From the NCBI GenBank assembly GCA_946414805.1, contig CAMKPZ010000003.1, positions 124,001 through 188,000 on the forward strand: a stretch of 64,000 nt of DNA, given 5' to 3'. Numbering within the stretch: the first letter of the stretch is position 1; every line of letters starts with the position of its first letter. This stretch comes from an uncultured Bacteroidales bacterium. Lineage in GTDB: Bacteria; Bacteroidota; Bacteroidia; Bacteroidales; Paludibacteraceae. Below, in pieces: positions 60,127 through 64,000 of the stretch. A program made the translations under genes and the position numbers. The notes below the pieces were generated by a model. It saw only the letters and a program-made list of their open reading frames with translations, was not told where the DNA came from and did no database searches.

Positions 60127-60233
60127 TTCTCCTCGTCGTGTTTGTTGCCTTTACCGTATTTATTGAGGATCAGAATAGGAACGATGCCGAGGGCTAATAG
60201 CACAACGGCAACAATAATAGTTGTTGCATTCAT
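60123..60233 (-). CDS. 36-residue single-helix membrane protein
   Basis: ATG at 60233 gives MNATTIIVAVVLLALGIVPI followed by a charged tail ending KHDEEK. One membrane helix with a cytoplasmic-type charged C-terminus. The stop overlaps the antiporter start as ATGA, so it is translated with it; it may be a small regulatory or assembly partner of the exchanger. Confidence 0.65.
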   Translation of the reverse strand: MNATTIIVAVVLLALGIVPILILNKYGKGNKHDEEK

Positions 60234-60244
60234 AAAGTCATTTA

Positions 60245-60283
60245 CAATTTGGTTATTTTCTTATTTACTTATTTACTCATTTA
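60245..60283. repeat. AT-rich repeat upstream of the antiporter operon
   Basis: ATTTTCTTATTTACTTATTTACTC, the same family as 59137-59180. Confidence 0.75.
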
Positions 60284-60310
60284 CAATGATGAGTTTCCGC
60301 CTTGCTCTTA

Positions 60311-60374
60311 CAGCGAAGCGGTCATACAGCAAACGCGGTCAAACAGGCATAGCCGGTCTAACAGCGAAGCGGTC
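60311..60374. repeat. Direct repeat CAGCGAAGCGGTC
   Basis: The 13-mer occurs at 60311-60323 and 60362-60374, with imperfect copies between (CAAACGCGGTC, CATAGCCGGTC). It lies between the 121-residue gene and the antiporter operon. Confidence 0.8.
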
Positions 60375-60388
60375 TTTACAAAAGTAAA

Positions 60389-60754
60389 TTACCAAAAAGC
60401 GGAGAAGGGGAAGCCGATGTCGTAAGTCTCAAGGCTTCGGAGGAGTGTGCGCGAACGGCAGATGGTTCGTGCGATAGAATAGGTAGTGGCTATATTAGCC
60501 GGCAGCCCGAAGACAGACTGCGAGAGGCGTTTGAGTTGCTGCCGCGCAGAGAGATGAATGACCATCTGCTGGATCTTCGCAATCTGTACCGGAATAGCGC
60601 AATCCGAAGTGGAGGTCACATAACTGATCTGCTGCGGGGCAGGAATAGTTGCGCGGCTCTCCACCTTATCCTGCGGACGGGAAGAGACACTACTGCATAT
60701 CACCGCCAGCAATGCGGTCAGCAAAAATACTATGACAGATACGCGCCGTTTCAT
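60389..60754 (-). CDS. Hypothetical exported protein
   Basis: A 121-residue protein with an N-terminal signal or anchor (RVSVIVFLLTALLAVICSSV). The remainder is Ser/Arg/Gln-rich without a known motif (IAKIQQMVIHLSARQQLKRL). The ATG at 60754 lies nine bases after the -7 box of its promoter, leaving a very short leader. The open frame reaches 60901 but crosses the promoter. Confidence 0.55.
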   Translation of the reverse strand: MKRRVSVIVFLLTALLAVICSSVSSRPQDKVESRATIPAPQQISYVTSTSDCAIPVQIAKIQQMVIHLSARQQLKRLSQSVFGLPANIATTYSIARTICRSRTLLRSLETYDIGFPFSAFW

Positions 60755-60763
60755 TTTCGAGTG

Positions 60764-60794
60764 CAAAGGTACTGCTTTTTTTTGATATATGCAA
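60764..60794 (-). promoter_or_regulatory. Promoter of the 121-residue gene
   Basis: Minus-strand -33 TTGCATATATC, 17-bp spacer, -7 TACCTTTGCA (60771-60764). Confidence 0.85.
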
Positions 60795-60817
60795 GAAAAG
60801 AGGAAAAAAACGCAAAA

Positions 60818-60847
60818 GAGACCCTGCTTCGTCTTGTGCAGGGTCTC
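60818..60847 (-). terminator. Terminator after the surface-protein unit
   Basis: GAGACCCTGC (60818-60827) pairs with GCAGGGTCTC (60838-60847); on the minus strand TTTTGCGTTTTTTT follows. It lies 38 bp past the 45-residue gene. Confidence 0.8.
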
Positions 60848-60884
60848 GATTGGTCTACCTGAAACGGCTTTGCGCCGTGTTTCG

Positions 60885-61022
60885 TCAGAACGGTGCTTCA
60901 CGCTTTGCGGGAGCCGTGAATGGATCGCTCGGCATGCTGGCGGAATGAAACGCCTCCATTAAGATATCCGAACCCAAGTGTGTTACCTCGCTAAGAGGCG
61001 AAATATATTGTTTCTTTTTCAT
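60885..61022 (-). CDS. Small 45-residue protein downstream of the surface protein
   Basis: ATG at 61022 starts KKKQYISPLSEVTHLGSDIL, then MEAFHSASMPSDPFTAPAKR and a short tail. The form (basic start, no signal, Pro-rich Asp-Pro-Phe end) resembles short uncharacterised Bacteroidales proteins often found near secreted-protein genes. It is between the 61191 gene and a strong terminator, so it is probably real and co-transcribed. Confidence 0.6.
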   Translation of the reverse strand: MKKKQYISPLSEVTHLGSDILMEAFHSASMPSDPFTAPAKREAPF

Positions 61023-61140
61023 AACTATAAGCCTACCTCATCTTTGTTCTACGACCGTCCACTGGACGCTCGATCGGGCAAAGCCCTTCACCCATAAAGG
61101 GAAGAGTGATGAGGATTTATTTAATTGTTAATCAATATTC

Positions 61141-61183
61141 TACCACCCCATATCCCCCTCCTTTCAGGGAGGGGTTAGGGGTA
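61141..61183. repeat. REP-like C/G-rich hairpin element
   Basis: CCCCTCC (61154-61160) pairs with GGAGGGG (61168-61174) around TTTCAGG-type loop bases, flanked by CCCCATAT and TTAGGGGTAGG. It looks like a repetitive extragenic palindrome of a kind seen in many bacterial genomes. Confidence 0.55.
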
Positions 61184-61190
61184 GGCTTTC

Positions 61191-64000
61191 TCACTTCACT
61201 AACTGACCATCGATCGAGTAAACCTGATCGCCACGGATGATGAATACTTGGTTGTTGATCAGCACTTTACGCGTCTCGCCCTTGGCATCTACGACAGCCT
61301 CGTCCACACCGGTTGCTACAGACGGACTCTTGCGGGCACTCAGACGCAAACCATAGGACTTATTCGTACCGGTTGCTAACTCAACGGCATACTCGCTGCT
61401 ACTCAAGTTCCAGATAGCTTCGCCGTTCAGCGTGAGATAAACGATATAATCATCATTCGGCTGCGCAGCAAGACTGAGGGTATATTCTCCTGCAGCAGGC
61501 ACATAGAGGTTAACCGGGAACTCGGCTACATCATTGATCGGAGCGGTAGTGTTCAGACCCAAGTTCACACCATAACGTTTTACCCAGATCTGCGGCTTCT
61601 TTGTGCTCATACCGAACTTCGACAAGTCATGACCGATAATGTATTGGTCCTCTTTGTCCTCTTCTGGCAGGACATAGAGTTTCTTCTCCTCGCCGTTGGT
61701 ACTGGTCAGCGCAATGGTGTAATAGTCCTCCAAAACCATGTATTGTTTATCGGTTGCTTTCGCTGCACGGCGTACCGGAGCCGCAGCCGGAGAGATACCA
61801 CTGGTCGGAGTTATCGTTTGATCGCTCTCTACCTGCACATATACCGTCTTTCCTACGATATAGTTCATATTAGCGATTGTAACCGGAGTGTAGTCATCTT
61901 CACCAATCAGTCCTCCGTCATGTACTTGACCCACACCAGCTATGTTCATATTAGCGTGGTAAGCCATCGGGTTGGCAATCGCATTGATACCCTGATCGAC
62001 TCCAGAGCCTGCTCCGGATACATTCACCGTGCCAGTAAAGAGAACCGGTGTTCCTGTCGCTTTTGCAAAACGAATGGTATTCACATGGCTGGTGAAGGCA
62101 ATCATATAACCTTGACCGGGTTGCAGAATATGCGCATTATGCTCCACATACTCCCAACAATGCGCACCGGCACCTTGCGATGCACGTTTGGCAGTATTGT
62201 ACCAAATGATATCATAGTCACGACCGAGCACTAACGTACGACCGGACTCTACTTCCGTCAGCGGAGTAGCATCCAGACTGACTACCCAAGGCACACCAAA
62301 CGCTCTCCAGTGACGGGCATCCGTATTGAGATACAGGTCATAGTAAGCATTAGCGGCATTGATCTTTGCTTTATTAGCAGTAGCGATCAACTGACCGGAG
62401 TTATCAGCACTACCCTTCAGGATCAGTTGGTCGGTAGTCACGGTGGTGTTTGCTGCAATCGTCAACGCGCCACCGGTTGTAATGGTGATGGCGTTAAAAT
62501 CCGCATCATCATCTATTTCTTTATCACTTGTAGTAACATTCAATCCCTTCACGAACTGTGCCGTATAGGTTGCGTCACCTGTTACTGCTGCTATAGCAGG
62601 AGACCAACCGGAGAAGGTGTATGTGTATTCATCCGGTGCCTTGGTCGGTGTTGCGCCGGCATAAGCAGGTGTCTCACCATAAGCCAGTTCATCCGTATCC
62701 AAGGTGGTATCCCCATTCTTCCAAGTCACGGTATAAGTCTTCGAACCGGAAGTATAAGTGGCTGTATAAGTGGCGTCAGCAGTAGCTGCTGCCAGAGCCG
62801 GATTCCATGCTTTGAACGTATAGCTATGCAGATCATCCGAAGCCTTGGTTGGGTTAGCCGGAGCAGACGGCATCTGTCCTGCCGTTACACTACCCGATTG
62901 CAGTTCCGTGCCATTCCAGTTGACAAAGCGGATGGTATAGTTGGCTTTAGTCTCCTTTGCATAGAGTTTATAGGTTGTATTGCCTGCTACGGCGCCGATT
63001 GCCTCTCCGCCAACCGTCTTCCATACTTTGTTGTTTGCCGCTGCATCGTATTTCGTACACTCTGGGATCTCGCCCAACTTGCAATATACCAATTGGATCA
63101 GCTCGTCGCCCTCATCATTGAAAGTAATCGCGTACATGCGGTCATTTTCTGTATATTGCGCTACGTATGTCACATCCTCGGTCACAGGAGCCGGAGTCGG
63201 CAGCCAGCCGCTGAACGAATAGGTATGCGAAGCGTCGTCCACATGCGTCGGGTTGTCGCTCAGCCATTGCGGCACGGTACCATAGGTAACATAGTAATAG
63301 TTAACCTCTTCATCCTCGGCGTTTGTATACTTCACGGGAGTACCATCCCAGTTCACCCACGACACTTTGAACTTCTTCTCCAGCCAGTTATATGCTTCTT
63401 CGTCATAATAGTAGAAGGTATGGTTGTTCGGATGCTTGCATTTGAACAGTTCCGGATGTCCTGCCACGCGTTCTACTTCCCACCATTGGCAGTTGCCATC
63501 AGCCGCCAAGATATAAATCTTGCCCGTACCGTCACGATAGGTGTGATCGGCTTCTTCCACCGGAGCATCGCCCTGACTGATTGGCACATATGCGCCCGGC
63601 TTGATGTACCATACATTGTTCTCGTCATAGGTAAAGCAATCGCTGGTAGTCAATGATTTCCATTCGCCATTTCCGTCTTCGTCAAAATCAATGAAGCAGA
63701 AGGATACAGGAGCGTCTTTTGTAGCGGTTGTACCAACGGTCGGAGTGAATGTACTATTCTCATTTTTCAATTGGGCGGAGGTACTCGAAGCTGCTATATA
63801 AATATCGCCTGTTTCTTTGCGCTGATAAACATTCGTTGGCGCTGCTGCATTAGCAATAAACTTAACCGTTCCAGCATCTGCTATGCTTGAATAGAGATTT
63901 GCTCCTCCTTCAGTCGTATAAAGAGCACCTCTCACTTCTAATGTACCATGCACATTGATAGAAGCATCCGTAATTTTTGTCACATCTCCTTTATGATTTT
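61191..64000 (-). CDS. Large T9SS surface protein with Listeria-Bacteroides repeats (N-terminus outside window)
   Basis: The frame is open to the right edge, so the 5' end is missing; at least 936 residues are visible. Four Listeria-Bacteroides (InlB B-type) repeats occupy about residues 210-500, for example YTVTWKNGDTTLDTDELAYG ending TYTAQF. A beta-rich region follows, then a short C-terminal tail (NNQVFIIRGDQVYSIDGQLVK minus its first residue) like the T9SS-type tail of the 41458 gene. It is most likely a cell-surface adhesin-like protein. Codons read normally, with no frameshift seen. Confidence 0.88.
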   Translation of the reverse strand, partial: NHKGDVTKITDASINVHGTLEVRGALYTTEGGANLYSSIADAGTVKFIANAAAPTNVYQRKETGDIYIAASSTSAQLKNENSTFTPTVGTTATKDAPVSFCFIDFDEDGNGEWKSLTTSDCFTYDENNVWYIKPGAYVPISQGDAPVEEADHTYRDGTGKIYILAADGNCQWWEVERVAGHPELFKCKHPNNHTFYYYDEEAYNWLEKKFKVSWVNWDGTPVKYTNAEDEEVNYYYVTYGTVPQWLSDNPTHVDDASHTYSFSGWLPTPAPVTEDVTYVAQYTENDRMYAITFNDEGDELIQLVYCKLGEIPECTKYDAAANNKVWKTVGGEAIGAVAGNTTYKLYAKETKANYTIRFVNWNGTELQSGSVTAGQMPSAPANPTKASDDLHSYTFKAWNPALAAATADATYTATYTSGSKTYTVTWKNGDTTLDTDELAYGETPAYAGATPTKAPDEYTYTFSGWSPAIAAVTGDATYTAQFVKGLNVTTSDKEIDDDADFNAITITTGGALTIAANTTVTTDQLILKGSADNSGQLIATANKAKINAANAYYDLYLNTDARHWRAFGVPWVVSLDATPLTEVESGRTLVLGRDYDIIWYNTAKRASQGAGAHCWEYVEHNAHILQPGQGYMIAFTSHVNTIRFAKATGTPVLFTGTVNVSGAGSGVDQGINAIANPMAYHANMNIAGVGQVHDGGLIGEDDYTPVTIANMNYIVGKTVYVQVESDQTITPTSGISPAAAPVRRAAKATDKQYMVLEDYYTIALTSTNGEEKKLYVLPEEDKEDQYIIGHDLSKFGMSTKKPQIWVKRYGVNLGLNTTAPINDVAEFPVNLYVPAAGEYTLSLAAQPNDDYIVYLTLNGEAIWNLSSSEYAVELATGTNKSYGLRLSARKSPSVATGVDEAVVDAKGETRKVLINNQVFIIRGDQVYSIDGQLVK

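Noticed and set aside
62310..63656. 448-codon open frame on the plus strand opposite the large surface protein
   Set aside because: The minus-strand frame has protein-like repeats, a T9SS-type tail and normal codon use, while the plus-strand translation is Cys/Ile/Ser-rich without domains. It is an antisense shadow.

Overview
The window looks like a chromosome fragment of a Bacteroidales (Bacteroidota) bacterium. The evidence is the gene content: DUF4270 and DUF4271 families, the DUF4271-hemD-rnpA-yidD-trmD string, porX, an lpxD-lpxC-lpxA cluster beside an HD-domain gene, BspA-type repeats, type IX secretion (T9SS) C-terminal tails, DUF3791/DUF3990 and RhuM. The promoters agree: about twenty copies of the Bacteroidota -33/-7 type (TTG near -33, TAnnTTTG near -7). 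No rRNA, tRNA, CRISPR array or complete insertion sequence was recognised.

Layout. 1-5100: 3' end of clpX, a DUF4270 lipoprotein, a half-length glycogen-synthase-like protein, panC-pdxB, and an orphan promoter/terminator pair that may encode a ~70-nt RNA. 5100-12040: a long minus-strand housekeeping block (trmD, yidD, rnpA, hemD, DUF4271, U32 peptidase-like, asd, winged-helix, fabF, acpP). 12046-16664: metallophosphatase lipoprotein, mutL, a small membrane protein and an OmpA/TPR lipoprotein. 16800-25160: short AraC-type regulator, ClC channel, obgE, adk, HU protein, rhomboid protease, EEP hydrolase and porX. 25188-31540: HD protein, lpxD, lpxC (without its usual FabZ partner domain), lpxA, glnS and a small nuclease-fold protein. 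31547-34026: a small membrane protein and parE. 34152-40303: a six-gene surface-glycan operon (EpsG-like polymerase plus five glycosyltransferases) from one promoter. 40324-41051: rpsP.

41053-44850 is an AT-richer accessory island with a BspA-type leucine-rich-repeat protein, an unknown small protein, RhuM, DUF3791, a truncated DUF3990 gene, two elaborate inverted repeats and a T9SS-substrate remnant joined to a broken promoter. 45000-52700 holds a phosphate transporter, a PepSY-like lipoprotein and a five-gene operon headed by a stand-alone adenylation enzyme, with an AraC regulator upstream. 52800-61200 holds EFR1 ferredoxin, carbonic anhydrase, two ATPases of the mobile/defence-like type, a DMT transporter, a Ca2+/Na+ antiporter and several very small genes. 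The window ends inside a large repeat-rich T9SS surface protein.

How it fits together: porX and the T9SS tails indicate a secretion system whose surface products are encoded here at 41458 and 61191; the lipid A genes and the glycan operon build the cell surface. The most interesting signals are non-coding: a nearly invariant promoter architecture with a 17-bp spacer, a promoter-plus-leader duplication driving a second gene, an ATPase gene flanked by duplicated terminators and preceded by three 12-bp sites spaced exactly 32 bp, alternative RNA hairpins in the island, and 7-8 bp tandem repeats at gene junctions that run into coding sequence and supply parts of proteins. All positions, starts and repeats were read by eye; no alignment or folding was run.
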